Shown piece after piece: positions 8,645 to 16,727 of a stretch of DNA of 64,000 nt (the stretch's first letter is position 1; each line of letters starts with the position of its first letter). Both the position numbers and the translations under genes were made by a program. Location: NCBI GenBank assembly GCA_963666995.1, contig OY762941.1:434001-498000 (forward strand), written 5' to 3'. The notes below the pieces were generated by a model. The model was not told where the DNA came from and did not search any database. It saw only the letters and a list, made by a program, of their open reading frames with translations. The stretch comes from Syntrophobacter sp963666995. Its GTDB lineage: Bacteria; Desulfobacterota; Syntrophobacteria; Syntrophobacterales; Syntrophobacteraceae.

Positions 8645-10303
8645 GTGAGTTTTCGCGAAGTTCATGTCTACGCTGACGTTCTCATCATCGGCGGCGGAAG
8701 CGCCGGCGCCATGGCTGCCATACGCGCCAGGGAAGTCGATCCCGCCCAGAAAGTGGTGGTTTTTGAAAAGGGCGACATTCTCTACAGCGGGTGCATCGCC
8801 CGGGGGATGGACGCTTTGAATATCGTGGCCGTTCCCGGCGTGACCACTCCCGAACTCTATGTGGAGTCCAACCGGCTGGCCTGCGAAGGGATCATGGATG
8901 AACCCGTGAATTACCGCATGGCCGAACGAAGCTACGAAATCATGCAGAAGCTCGAAGGCTGGGGCATCTTTTTCCCCAGGGACGAAAAGGGCGACTACGA
9001 GTTGCTCCAGGTCCATCCCAAGGGTAAGTTCTGCATGACCATGAAGGAACCGGAGCTAAAGACCATCCTGGCAAAACGGCTGCTCGGCCTGGGCTGCAAG
9101 GTGTTCAACCGGATCATGGCCCTGGAGCTGATCGTCGAGGACGGCCGGGTCGCCGGGGCGGTGGGAGTCAACGTCCGTTCGGGGGAGCTGGTCGTTTGCC
9201 ATGCCGGGGCCGTGATTCTGACTTCCGGCGGCACCGCGCGGTTCGGCCTGCCCAATAACGGATACCTGTACGGCGTCTACGACTTCCCCGGAAACACCGG
9301 GGACGGCTACGCCATGGCTTTCCGGGCCGGGGCCGAGGTGACCGGCTTCGAACACACCATGAACTACTACATCATTAAGGACATCAACGCGCCGCTCCTC
9401 TACATCACCCTGACCCGGGGCGCTCACCTCCTGACTGCCATGGACGAGCACCTGGAAGATTCCCACCCGTCCATCAAGTCGATGCACCTGGAGCACAAAA
9501 AGGACAAGGGGCCGCTTCGAATTGCCCTGAAGCATCTGCCCGAAGACAAGATCAGGGAGATCGAGGATCTCCTCTTCACTACCGAACGGCCGGTCCAGGA
9601 GCGCTTCTTCGAAGGAAGAGGGGTCAATTTCCGCCGAGAGGACATCGAACTCTGGCCCACGGAATATTTCCTCTGCGGGGGCCACGGCATCACGGGCATC
9701 CGCGTGGACGTCCATGCGGATACGACCATGCCGGGCCTCTATGCGGCCGGTGACGTGTCCTGCGTCGCCCGCGGTCACCTGAGCGGGGCCTTCGTATTCG
9801 GGACCATCGCGGCGGAGGCCGCCTCCGAGTTCGCACGCGGGAACCCGGCCCGGGGAAACCGTCGGACCCAGTGCCTGGATGCCTTGAAAGCGGACCTGGA
9901 ACAGAGGATGTCCCAGACGGCCGGCGATGTTTCCATCGAAGAATTCGAATACAAAACACGGCGCCTCATCGGCGATTACTGCACTCCGCCGAAGAACAGC
10001 TACAAGCTCGAACGAGCCCTCTGGTGGATGGACCGGCAGCGCAGGGAGATCCGTGACAAGGTGCGGGTCCGCAATATGCACGACCTCTTCAAGGTGCTGG
10101 AGATGGAGAATATCATGTTGTGCGCGAGGCTCTCGGCCATGGCATCCGAGGAACGCAAGGAAAGCCGCTGGGGAACCTGGCACTATCGAGGGGATTTCCC
10201 ACAGAGAGACGATGCCAACTGGCTCAAGCACGTGGTGCTCGGCAAAGGAGCGGCACCGGACGAAATCGTGATCACGCATCGACCAATTGCCAAGATGAAT
10301 TGA
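8645..10303 (+). CDS. AprA-like FAD-dependent oxidoreductase (fumarate reductase/APS reductase alpha family)
   Basis: The 552-residue flavoprotein starts at a GTG preceded by ATGGAGGAT. The dinucleotide-binding motif DVLIIGGGSAGAMAAI is at residues 10-25. The FAD-binding C-terminal motif GLYAAGDVSC occurs near residue 362, with a capping domain between them. The overall order resembles adenylylsulfate reductase alpha and related fumarate reductase/succinate dehydrogenase flavoproteins. No AprB-type ferredoxin gene is adjacent; a GltD-like Fe-S flavoprotein follows after eight bases and could be the electron partner. A role in oxidising or reducing the imported substrate is inferred from the operon. 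It should not be called APS reductase without checking substrate residues. Confidence 0.85.
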   Translation: MSFREVHVYADVLIIGGGSAGAMAAIRAREVDPAQKVVVFEKGDILYSGCIARGMDALNIVAVPGVTTPELYVESNRLACEGIMDEPVNYRMAERSYEIMQKLEGWGIFFPRDEKGDYELLQVHPKGKFCMTMKEPELKTILAKRLLGLGCKVFNRIMALELIVEDGRVAGAVGVNVRSGELVVCHAGAVILTSGGTARFGLPNNGYLYGVYDFPGNTGDGYAMAFRAGAEVTGFEHTMNYYIIKDINAPLLYITLTRGAHLLTAMDEHLEDSHPSIKSMHLEHKKDKGPLRIALKHLPEDKIREIEDLLFTTERPVQERFFEGRGVNFRREDIELWPTEYFLCGGHGITGIRVDVHADTTMPGLYAAGDVSCVARGHLSGAFVFGTIAAEAASEFARGNPARGNRRTQCLDALKADLEQRMSQTAGDVSIEEFEYKTRRLIGDYCTPPKNSYKLERALWWMDRQRREIRDKVRVRNMHDLFKVLEMENIMLCARLSAMASEERKESRWGTWHYRGDFPQRDDANWLKHVVLGKGAAPDEIVITHRPIAKMN

Positions 10304-10311
10304 GGGTTAGC

Positions 10312-11910
10312 ATGGACATCAATATCCTGACCGCATTGAACGACAATATTCGGATAGACAGGGACAAGTGCACGGGGTGCGCCCGATGCGTCGATGTCTG
10401 CATCCTGGACAACCTGCGCCTGCAGCTTTCTCCCTGCCGGCAGGCCTGCCCCGTGGGCATGAATTGCCAGGGATACATCCAGCATCTGGCACGGGGAGAG
10501 ATGGAGAAAGGTTCGGCCAAGGTTCGCGAAACCCTCCCGTTCGGGGATGTCCTGGGGCGCGTGTGTTCCCGCCCTTGCGAGGCCGCGTGCAACCGCGCCA
10601 GGGTTGACGGCCAGCCGGTGGCGATCAGGGACCTGAAGCGTTTTCTGGCCGATCGGGATGAGGACCCGGCGGTTCCCCCGATCGAACGGGAACGACCCGA
10701 GAAAATTGCCGTTGTGGGCGCCGGTCCGGCCGGGCTGACGGCGGCCTTCTATCTGCGCGAATCCGGATTTCAGGTAACCCTTTTCGACAAATATTCCGCG
10801 CCCGGAGGCATGATGCGCTGGGGGATTCCCGAATTCCGCCTGCCCGGAAAAGTCCTCGAAAAGGCGCTTCGGTTCGTCTCGGCAACAGGCATCAAATTCG
10901 AAGGCAACCGGGCCCTGGGGAAAGACCTTCACATGGCGGAACTCGAAGAGAAGTTCGACGCGGTCCTCCTGGCGCTTGGCGCCCACCGCGAGGGGAGGCT
11001 CAACATCCCGGGCGAAGACGGAGAATCCGTCGTTCCCGTCCTTCAGTTTCTGAAGGAAGTTCGAGACGGGAAAAACATGAAGACGGGCGATCGGGTCATC
11101 GTGGTCGGCGGAGGAAACGCCGCCGTGGATGCCGCGCAGTCCGCCCTGCGCCTTGGGGCCCGCAGCGTCGCCCTGGTCTGCCTCGAACAGAGGCATGAGA
11201 TGCCGGCGTTCACCTGGGAAATCGCCGACGCCGAAGAGGAAGGCGTTTCCGTTTGGAACGGCTGGGGGCCGACGCTGTGCCGCCGGGAAGACGGGAAACT
11301 CACAGGGGTCGCTTTCAAAAAGTGCACCGCGGTGTGCGACGAAGACGGATGCTTCTGCCCGGCATACGACGAAAAAGACACCATGGATCTGCAGGCGGAC
11401 ACCGTAATCGTGGCGATCGGGCAAAAACCGGAAATCAGTTCGCTGGATCCCTCGATTCTGGAGCACGGAGGGGTTGCCGCCGACACCGTTACCTTTCAGA
11501 CGAACAGGTCAAAAGTGTTCGCGGCCGGGGACATCCTGCGCCCCCGGACCCTTGTCGAAGCGATGGCCCAGGGAAAAGAAGCGGCCCTGTCCATCGAGCG
11601 TCTTTTCAACGGTGAAGACCTGCACTATGGGAGAAGCGGCGGGAAACCAATCGAGCTGGAATTCGAACCCGACTGGTCCAGGGCCAGGCCCGGCGCCCGC
11701 CATGAGATGCCGAGCCTGCCGGCGGCGGACCGGAAGGGCTTTGACGAAGTTGCCTCGGGGTACTCCGGGGAAGAAGCCGTCGCGGAGGCAAAACGCTGCC
11801 TCAACTGCGGAATCCCCGTGGGCCAGCGCACCTGCTGGTTCTGCCTCCCCTGTGAGATCGAGTGTCCGGAGGAGGCGTTATACCTCGAGATTCCCTACCT
11901 CTTGAGGTAA
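10312..11910 (+). CDS. GltD-like FAD/NAD(P) oxidoreductase with extra 4Fe-4S sites
   Basis: The 532-residue protein starts at ATG 10312 after GAGGGTTAGC. Residues about 18-30 carry a ferredoxin-type motif CTGCARCVDVC. The GltD-like Fe-S domain follows (CRQACPVGMNCQGY, then CSRPCEAACNRA). An FAD-binding GAGPAGLTAA segment and an NAD(P)-binding GGGNAAVDAA segment come next. The C-terminus adds CLNCGIP and CWFCLPCEIECP. It should pass electrons between NAD(P)H, FAD and Fe-S clusters, as in the small subunit of glutamate synthase or NfnB-type proteins. Eight bases separate it from the AprA-like gene, so the two probably form one redox complex. Confidence 0.88.
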   Translation: MDINILTALNDNIRIDRDKCTGCARCVDVCILDNLRLQLSPCRQACPVGMNCQGYIQHLARGEMEKGSAKVRETLPFGDVLGRVCSRPCEAACNRARVDGQPVAIRDLKRFLADRDEDPAVPPIERERPEKIAVVGAGPAGLTAAFYLRESGFQVTLFDKYSAPGGMMRWGIPEFRLPGKVLEKALRFVSATGIKFEGNRALGKDLHMAELEEKFDAVLLALGAHREGRLNIPGEDGESVVPVLQFLKEVRDGKNMKTGDRVIVVGGGNAAVDAAQSALRLGARSVALVCLEQRHEMPAFTWEIADAEEEGVSVWNGWGPTLCRREDGKLTGVAFKKCTAVCDEDGCFCPAYDEKDTMDLQADTVIVAIGQKPEISSLDPSILEHGGVAADTVTFQTNRSKVFAAGDILRPRTLVEAMAQGKEAALSIERLFNGEDLHYGRSGGKPIELEFEPDWSRARPGARHEMPSLPAADRKGFDEVASGYSGEEAVAEAKRCLNCGIPVGQRTCWFCLPCEIECPEEALYLEIPYLLR

Positions 11911-11928
11911 GGAGGAACGGCCGCCTCA

Positions 11929-11984
11929 TATCAATTTGCGCTCAAAGGAAGATAAACCCCAGGAGAGCGGGGGAATGATTCCCG
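11929..11984. repeat. Dispersed repeat, inverted copy of the 18368-18423 element end
   Basis: This stretch reads ATATCAATTTGCGCTCAAAG followed by AAGATAAACC and GGAGAGCGGGGGAATGATTCC-like sequence. The reverse complement of 18368-18423 gives nearly the same string. The two copies are about 6.4 kb apart in opposite orientation, which indicates a mobile or propagated intergenic repeat. Confidence 0.65.
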
Positions 11985-11989
11985 GACTG

Positions 11990-12170
11990 TTGCCCAAACA
12001 GAATCCAGGTGAAAAATGAGGCGTTTGCCCAGAGACGTCACCCCGGCGAAGGCCGGGGTCCAGTGTCGTTAATTGGAATTATCCTATAATTTCAAAAACT
12101 CTGGATTCCGGCCTCCGCCGGAATGACGAATCCTGGTTACGCTCGTTCCCACGCTCCTGCGTGGGAATGC
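11990..12170. repeat. Composite palindromic repeat cluster (BIME-like)
   Basis: The cluster begins with TTGCCCAAACAGAATCCAGG, which recurs exactly at 51120. Three perfect or near-perfect stems follow: CCCCGGC/GCCGGGG (12041-12058), ATTCCGGC/GCCGGAAT (12105-12124) and CGTTCCCACGC/GCGTGGGAATG (12145-12170), each with a four-base loop. The third stem also recurs at 51213-51238. Such clusters are non-coding and dispersed. They may be spread by a REP-associated transposase located elsewhere. Confidence 0.75.
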
Positions 12171-12178
12171 AGACACTT

Positions 12179-12274
12179 TGCCTTTGGGCAACAGCCCGTT
12201 CCCCCGCGCCCCCGGATTTCGGCCTCACTCGCAAGCGCGTGAGGCCGAGCGCTCGGCGCCGGCGGCGGTTGCCC
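12179..12274 (+). ncRNA. Structured leader candidate upstream of terC
   Basis: GGGCAAC (12186-12192) can pair with GTTGCCC (12268-12274). Within this, CGGCCTCAC (12220-12228) pairs perfectly with GTGAGGCCG (12239-12247). An alternative short stem TTGCC/GGCAA (12179-12191) would compete with the long-range helix. The ribosome site AGGAGG starts seven bases after the helix. TerC genes are often under the yybP-ykoY manganese riboswitch, but its GGGGAGUAG-type core was not found, so this may be a different leader or only a GC-rich repeat. Confidence 0.35.
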
Positions 12275-12293
12275 ACGCTAAGGAGGAAATGAA

Positions 12294-13061
12294 TTGGACC
12301 TGGGACAGCTTGGGACGATCAGTTTCACCTGGAGCTTCTTCTCCGATCTCTTGAGCATCATCCTCATCAATCTGGTTCTCTCCGGGGACAATGCGGTAGT
12401 GATCGCCATGGCGGTGCGCTCCCTTCCGGCGCGGCAGAAGAGGAAAGGAATCGCGTTCGGGGCAGCTATTGCGGTCCTGTTAAGGGTCGCGCTGACGTTT
12501 TTCGTCTCACAACTCCTTCAGGCCAACGGCGTGAGGCTGTTTGGCGGCGTTCTGATCCTCTGGATCGCGGTCAAGCTTTTCGTGGACGGTTCTCCGGACG
12601 AAGGCGTCAGGAAAGAAGCCGGGAGCGTTTACCAGGCGATCAAGCTGATCCTCGTTGCCGACATTACCATGTCCACCGACAATGTGCTTGCGCTGGGGGC
12701 CGCGGCGCACGGGAACCTCTTCCTCCTCCTGTTCGGCCTGGCGCTCAGCATTCCTTTCGTAATTTTCACGAGCAATCTGCTGTCGATGCTTATGGACCGG
12801 CATCCGGTCATAATTTACATCGGAGCCGCGATCCTTGGGAGGGTTGGCGGAGAGATGATCATAACCGACAGCCTGATGATCTCGTGGATCAATCCGGGCA
12901 CCGCATTGGAGTATGGGACTCAGGCCGCGTTCACCATTGCAGTCCTGATCGTGGGACAAGTGCTGGTTATGAGAAAGAAGAGGAAGGAATCCGCCGGAAC
13001 CGCCGTCGCCCCAGGCGGTCCCGTAGCCCCGTCGAACAGGGGCAACTGCCGTTTGTCGTGA
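12294..13061 (+). CDS. TerC family integral membrane protein
   Basis: The 255-residue protein begins at a TTG codon after AGGAGGAAATGAA. It has about seven hydrophobic helices and the TerC signature acidic residues inside membrane segments: NLVLSGDNAVVIAMA near the N-terminus and ADITMSTDNVLALG in the middle. These two related segments reflect the internal repeat of the family. TerC/YjbE-type proteins are linked to metal-ion handling, including manganese export and metalation of exported proteins, and to tellurite resistance clusters. No ter operon partners are nearby, so a housekeeping metal-efflux role is more likely. Confidence 0.92.
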   Translation: MDLGQLGTISFTWSFFSDLLSIILINLVLSGDNAVVIAMAVRSLPARQKRKGIAFGAAIAVLLRVALTFFVSQLLQANGVRLFGGVLILWIAVKLFVDGSPDEGVRKEAGSVYQAIKLILVADITMSTDNVLALGAAAHGNLFLLLFGLALSIPFVIFTSNLLSMLMDRHPVIIYIGAAILGRVGGEMIITDSLMISWINPGTALEYGTQAAFTIAVLIVGQVLVMRKKRKESAGTAVAPGGPVAPSNRGNCRLS

Positions 13062-13414
13062 AATCCACGCGAGTTGAACGGACGATTGAGCGTGACGAAA
13101 CGCTCGTGAAATCACTGATCGAAATTACATAAAAGGCTGAAACTGCCAATTCCGGCGTAGGTCTGCCCCCGCTTTCTATTCTTTCTACTCCCCCCCGAAG
13201 AAGGGGGTTGATTATGTTCGGTACGCAAGTCTGGGCGTTGGCAAATTCCCTTATTCCCTAACTGGACAATTTATTGTACATTTCCCAGCTAGGAGGAGTG
13301 TGGAATTATACGGAAACTCCACAATAGTCTGTTAGACTTCCAGGCCATTATGACAATTAGTATGATAGACAGGAATTAATTTATCACTTGTGACGCTTCA
13401 TTGAGGTTTGCGTA
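13062..13414. other. Intergenic region, AT-richer, no gene seen
   Basis: This 353-base gap separates terC from the orphan nuclease gene. It holds a C-rich/G-rich pairing (CCCCCCC then GGGGG near 13190-13207) that could form a weak stem. The base composition shifts towards AT from about 13250, continuing into the nuclease gene. No coding frame or RNA gene was recognised. Confidence 0.5.
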
Positions 13415-14233
13415 GTGACTAGAGACGAAATAATCAACGCACTGGAAGACTACGAGTCCAAACTCGCTAAGATCTTGTCCGGGTTCACAAAATCACACGA
13501 TAGCATTCATATCAAATCCTCCGACCACCCTCGGTTTAGGGAAATCGTGCTTCAGTTGCGCGACTTGTTCGATGACGAATTCGTCGACGGGAAAAGGCAT
13601 ACACAGGCATTGATTACCTACTTCAATGATAGCATCTCGAATTACACAGGGTCACCCTCATACCGTGGCGTAGAAAACGTCAAAGGCGTCGTAACGGCAG
13701 CACTAACTCGGGCCAAGAGGAATCCTCTGGCCCTAAAGCAAAGTGCCCCTATTGCGGTCCCCGGACGCTCGAAGGATCCTGAGGATGTAGTTCACCTTGC
13801 TGAACGACTTCATCTTATCGTTCGCCAGCTCCGTGAAAGGCACGACCTGAGGCCAACGCTGGACGTCAGCGATGAGTATGACGTTCAGGACCTGTTTCAT
13901 GCTCTCTTAACTCTATCGTTCGATGATATCCGCAAAGAAGAGTGGGCACCTAGCTATGCCGGAGGCGCATCACGCATGGATTTCCTGCTTCCCGAATTGG
14001 AATTGGTTGTAGAGATCAAAAAGACTCGACCCTCGTTGTCGACGAAGGAGCTTGGTGAGCAGCTTATAGTGGATATCGCTAAATACAAGAAGCACCCGAT
14101 GTGCCGGACCTTATACTGTATTGTTTATGATCCTGACGGCAGGGTCGCCAACCCTCGCGGAGTAGAATCCGATCTCAATACTGACGAGACCGACCTAGCT
14201 GTCCGCGTCATGATCGTTCCAACAGGGTGTTAA
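13415..14233 (+). CDS. Orphan PD-(D/E)XK nuclease-like protein
   Basis: The 272-residue product has a helical N-terminal half (about 1-150) of unknown function. The C-terminal domain carries a PD-(D/E)XK pattern: RMDFLLPELELVVEIKKTR, giving Asp189, Glu200, Ile201 and Lys202, followed by a GEQLIVDIAKYKK helix. This is the active-site geometry of restriction-like endonucleases, and the position after a GTG start is clean. No methyltransferase, helicase or toxin partner is adjacent. GC content is visibly lower than that of its neighbours. It may be a single-gene defence nuclease, a restriction remnant or a repair enzyme. Confidence 0.7.
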   Translation: MTRDEIINALEDYESKLAKILSGFTKSHDSIHIKSSDHPRFREIVLQLRDLFDDEFVDGKRHTQALITYFNDSISNYTGSPSYRGVENVKGVVTAALTRAKRNPLALKQSAPIAVPGRSKDPEDVVHLAERLHLIVRQLRERHDLRPTLDVSDEYDVQDLFHALLTLSFDDIRKEEWAPSYAGGASRMDFLLPELELVVEIKKTRPSLSTKELGEQLIVDIAKYKKHPMCRTLYCIVYDPDGRVANPRGVESDLNTDETDLAVRVMIVPTGC

Positions 14234-14645
14234 TGGAACATAACATGGCAATCAACTTGGCCTGTGGCCGAGGCAACTCGTTGGCGGGGGCTAAGCTCAA
14301 GAGGATAGCTCATAGTTCAGGGCTGCATTCCGTATAGGAAAACTGGTTCTTCCCATTGCCCATATTTGCCTCCGCACCGCCAGCAGATCGACGCGCTCGC
14401 CAACCAGGACGCCTCACAGCAAGAGACTTTGGCACGCCTGAGTACATGCGGTGGACGTTCGAGCGTTGATTTGCGCCGACATCAGCACGCGGCCCCTTTC
14501 CCAAAACAACACTACGGCTTGCGAGGAATGCCGGAACCGCCTTCTGGAAATCATAACGGATAAACTCAGGAAACTGGCGGACTGAAACGGCCCGAACACC
14601 GATCGGGGCAAGTCGTCAGCGATCACCCCGCCCTCCCCGGCCGCT
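14234..14645. other. Intergenic region without recognisable gene
   Basis: This stretch of 412 bases lies between the orphan nuclease and the convergent MFS gene. Short open frames exist on both strands but none has a ribosome site or familiar composition. It could hold decayed remains of a mobile segment that brought the nuclease, but no transposase or repeat is visible. Confidence 0.4.
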
Positions 14646-15821
14646 TCATCGGATAGTGCAGGCAGGCTCCGTACTGCGTTTGGCCGGGGTTTTAATCCGA
14701 AGCGCGAACACCCCGGCAAGCAGCGGCAGCCAGATGAGAAGCCGCACGGCGAAGCCGATGCCCAGGCGTTCCGAGAGCAGCCCGACCAGGCCGACCCCGA
14801 GGCCGCCCATGCCTATGCCGAAGCCGAGCATTAACCCGGCTGCCATGGCCGCGTTCCCGCTTATGATTTCCTGAGTGGCTACAATGGTCACGGAAAAGGA
14901 AGCAAGCAGGCACCCTCCGGCAAGGGCAAGCAGGATTGCGGCCTGGAAGCCGCTTGACTGGAGAAACAGCCAGAAAAGCGGGCTTGCGGCGGCGAGCGAT
15001 ACGACAATGACTCCTTTTCGCCCCAAGGCGTCGGACACATACCCGCCCACCAGTCCCCCCACGGCCCCCGTAAACAGCATCAAGAACACCAACCGGCCTC
15101 CGACGACGAGGGGCACGCCTTCCTGCTGCAGGTACAGGGGCAGGAAAGCGATCAGGCCGAAATAGGCAAGCGAGCGGCACGTCACCACCAGGACAATCGT
15201 ACCGAGTTCGCGCCAGGAGGAACGCAGGACCGGCAGGAAAGGCGACGGAGACGCCTTTACCCTTGCAGTCCCGTCCGGAGCGGAAACATAGAGCAGGATC
15301 GCGACGAGGACTCCCGGAACGACGAGCCACGGGGTCGACCGGAGGCCGTAAGCCTGAACGAAGGGAACGACCAGTAGCGGGGGCAGCGCCCACCCGACGT
15401 TTCCCGCCGCCACGAAACATGCCTGCATGAATCCCTTTCTCCGGCCGCTCGAGGCTGAGACCAGGGCGGACGCCTGGGGGTGGAAGGCCGCCGTTCCGAG
15501 GCCGGCCAGGGTCACAACCACAAACAGAAGCAGGTAATTTTCGAGCACCCCGACGAGGCTCAGCAGCACGGCCATCCAGAGTGTCCCCGCATAAACCAGC
15601 CAGCGCTGGTTTTTCTGGTCTACGAAGTACCCGAAAACGGGCTGCAGCAGCGACGAGGTCACGGTGAACGCCGAGACGAGAAACGCCCCCCTGGCCACGC
15701 CCAATCCCGCGGCCACCATGAAGGGCAGCAGCGTCTGGACGGTGTTCATGTACCAGTCGTTGAACAGATGAGCGATGGAAATGGAGACTATCTTTCCCTT
15801 GTCGGGCAATGCAACATTCAT
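14646..15821 (-). CDS. MFS efflux transporter, fosmidomycin-resistance-like
   Basis: The 391-residue protein has about 12 hydrophobic helices. The N-terminal segment IAHLFNDWYMNTVQTLLPF is characteristic of the Fsr-like branch of the major facilitator superfamily. The motif-A-like loop GYFVDQKNQRW lies between helices 2 and 3, and its counterpart GGYVSDALGRKG between helices 8 and 9. It probably exports a small toxic compound by proton antiport. The gene is divergent from a TetR regulator across a 133-base region with a 26-bp inverted repeat, a classic efflux-repressor pairing. The specific drug cannot be deduced. Confidence 0.88.
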   Translation of the reverse strand: MNVALPDKGKIVSISIAHLFNDWYMNTVQTLLPFMVAAGLGVARGAFLVSAFTVTSSLLQPVFGYFVDQKNQRWLVYAGTLWMAVLLSLVGVLENYLLLFVVVTLAGLGTAAFHPQASALVSASSGRRKGFMQACFVAAGNVGWALPPLLVVPFVQAYGLRSTPWLVVPGVLVAILLYVSAPDGTARVKASPSPFLPVLRSSWRELGTIVLVVTCRSLAYFGLIAFLPLYLQQEGVPLVVGGRLVFLMLFTGAVGGLVGGYVSDALGRKGVIVVSLAAASPLFWLFLQSSGFQAAILLALAGGCLLASFSVTIVATQEIISGNAAMAAGLMLGFGIGMGGLGVGLVGLLSERLGIGFAVRLLIWLPLLAGVFALRIKTPAKRSTEPACTIR

Positions 15822-15873
15822 GTTATCTCCTCGGAGTTGTACCTTCTTTACGCCGAATGTAGTATAAGCGTTT

Positions 15874-15899
15874 CAAATATGAGCAATCGCTCGCATTTG
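15874..15899. promoter_or_regulatory. Candidate TetR operator (26-bp spaced palindrome)
   Basis: The divergent promoter region holds CAAAT (15874-15878) and GAGC (15881-15884), mirrored by GCTC (15889-15892) and ATTTG (15895-15899) around AATC. All nine arm positions are symmetric. It lies between the MFS gene and the TetR gene, where an autoregulated repressor would bind. Confidence 0.6.
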
Positions 15900-15954
15900 C
15901 AGCGTCAGACTACGGGCGGAAGCCCGCATGTGCAACTCGCATTCGGAGGAGACT

Positions 15955-16575
15955 GTGAAGACGTCCGTGGAACCAAGGAAAGCGCCGAAGCAGGCGCGGT
16001 CGAAAGAAACGGTTGATACGATTCTCGAAGCGACGGCTCGTGTTTTGGCCAGGCGCGGCTACGCGGGAATGAACACGAACGCGGTCGCGGAAGTGGCGGG
16101 GGTGAGCGTGGGATCGATCTACCAGTACTTTCCCAATAAGGACGCGCTCATCGCTGCGGTACACCGGCGTCATGCCCTGCAGATGCGCGCGATCATCGTT
16201 CGGGTGCTCTCCGGCTCACCGGCGAAGGCGACGCTCCGCGCCGCAGTCGACGCGCTGGTCGGGGCGCTGCTTCGGGCACACCTGGTCGAACCGGAACTGC
16301 ACCGCGTGCTGGAAATGAAATTCCCTCTGATCGAGGCGGGGAAAATCACCGGTGAACCCGGCAGGCAGAGCATCTTCAACGCGGTCGAAGCGCTCATTGA
16401 GGAGCATTGCCGGGAAATCCGCCGGCCGAACCCGAAGCTTGCCGCCTACATCGTCCTGGAGATCGTCGAATCGCTGGTGCACAAGGCCGTGCTCCATCCG
16501 CCGGAGCACCTTACCCTGCCGGAAATCGAGGAGGCGGTTTCCGAGGCGGTCGTGGGCTACCTGACTTTGCCCTAG
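15955..16575 (+). CDS. TetR/AcrR family transcriptional regulator
   Basis: GTG 15955 is favoured because CGGAGGA ends four bases before it; an upstream in-frame ATG at 15928 has no such site. The protein of about 206 residues starts with a basic tail and then the TetR helix-turn-helix: ILEATARVLARRGYAGM, then AVAEVAGVSVGSIYQYFPNK. The C-terminal part is helical, as expected for ligand binding and dimerisation. It is divergent from the MFS pump, so it most likely represses the pump and itself until an exported compound binds. The inducer is unknown. Confidence 0.92.
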   Translation: MKTSVEPRKAPKQARSKETVDTILEATARVLARRGYAGMNTNAVAEVAGVSVGSIYQYFPNKDALIAAVHRRHALQMRAIIVRVLSGSPAKATLRAAVDALVGALLRAHLVEPELHRVLEMKFPLIEAGKITGEPGRQSIFNAVEALIEEHCREIRRPNPKLAAYIVLEIVESLVHKAVLHPPEHLTLPEIEEAVSEAVVGYLTLP

Positions 16576-16727
16576 GAGGAAAAGGCCGGGACTTGCGGGA
16601 ACCCGCGCCCGCCTTATCACCCTCACCGCAAAAAACAGGACCATGTCCGAAAACGGCGGGCACGCCCGCCGGCAAGATGTTATGTTTCGATGGTAACGGC
16701 AAGGGATTCCATCGAAAGGGGTATTGC

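Noticed and set aside
8645..10303. Genuine adenylylsulfate reductase alpha subunit (aprA)
   Set aside because: No aprB or qmo genes are adjacent and the context is a transporter operon, so only family-level similarity is claimed.
12179..12292. yybP-ykoY manganese riboswitch upstream of terC
   Set aside because: The conserved GGGGAGUAG-type core and its partner loop were not found, so the name was not used.
14366..14719. Short frames between the orphan nuclease and the MFS gene
   Set aside because: They lack ribosome sites and recognisable sequence, and they overlap each other on opposite strands.
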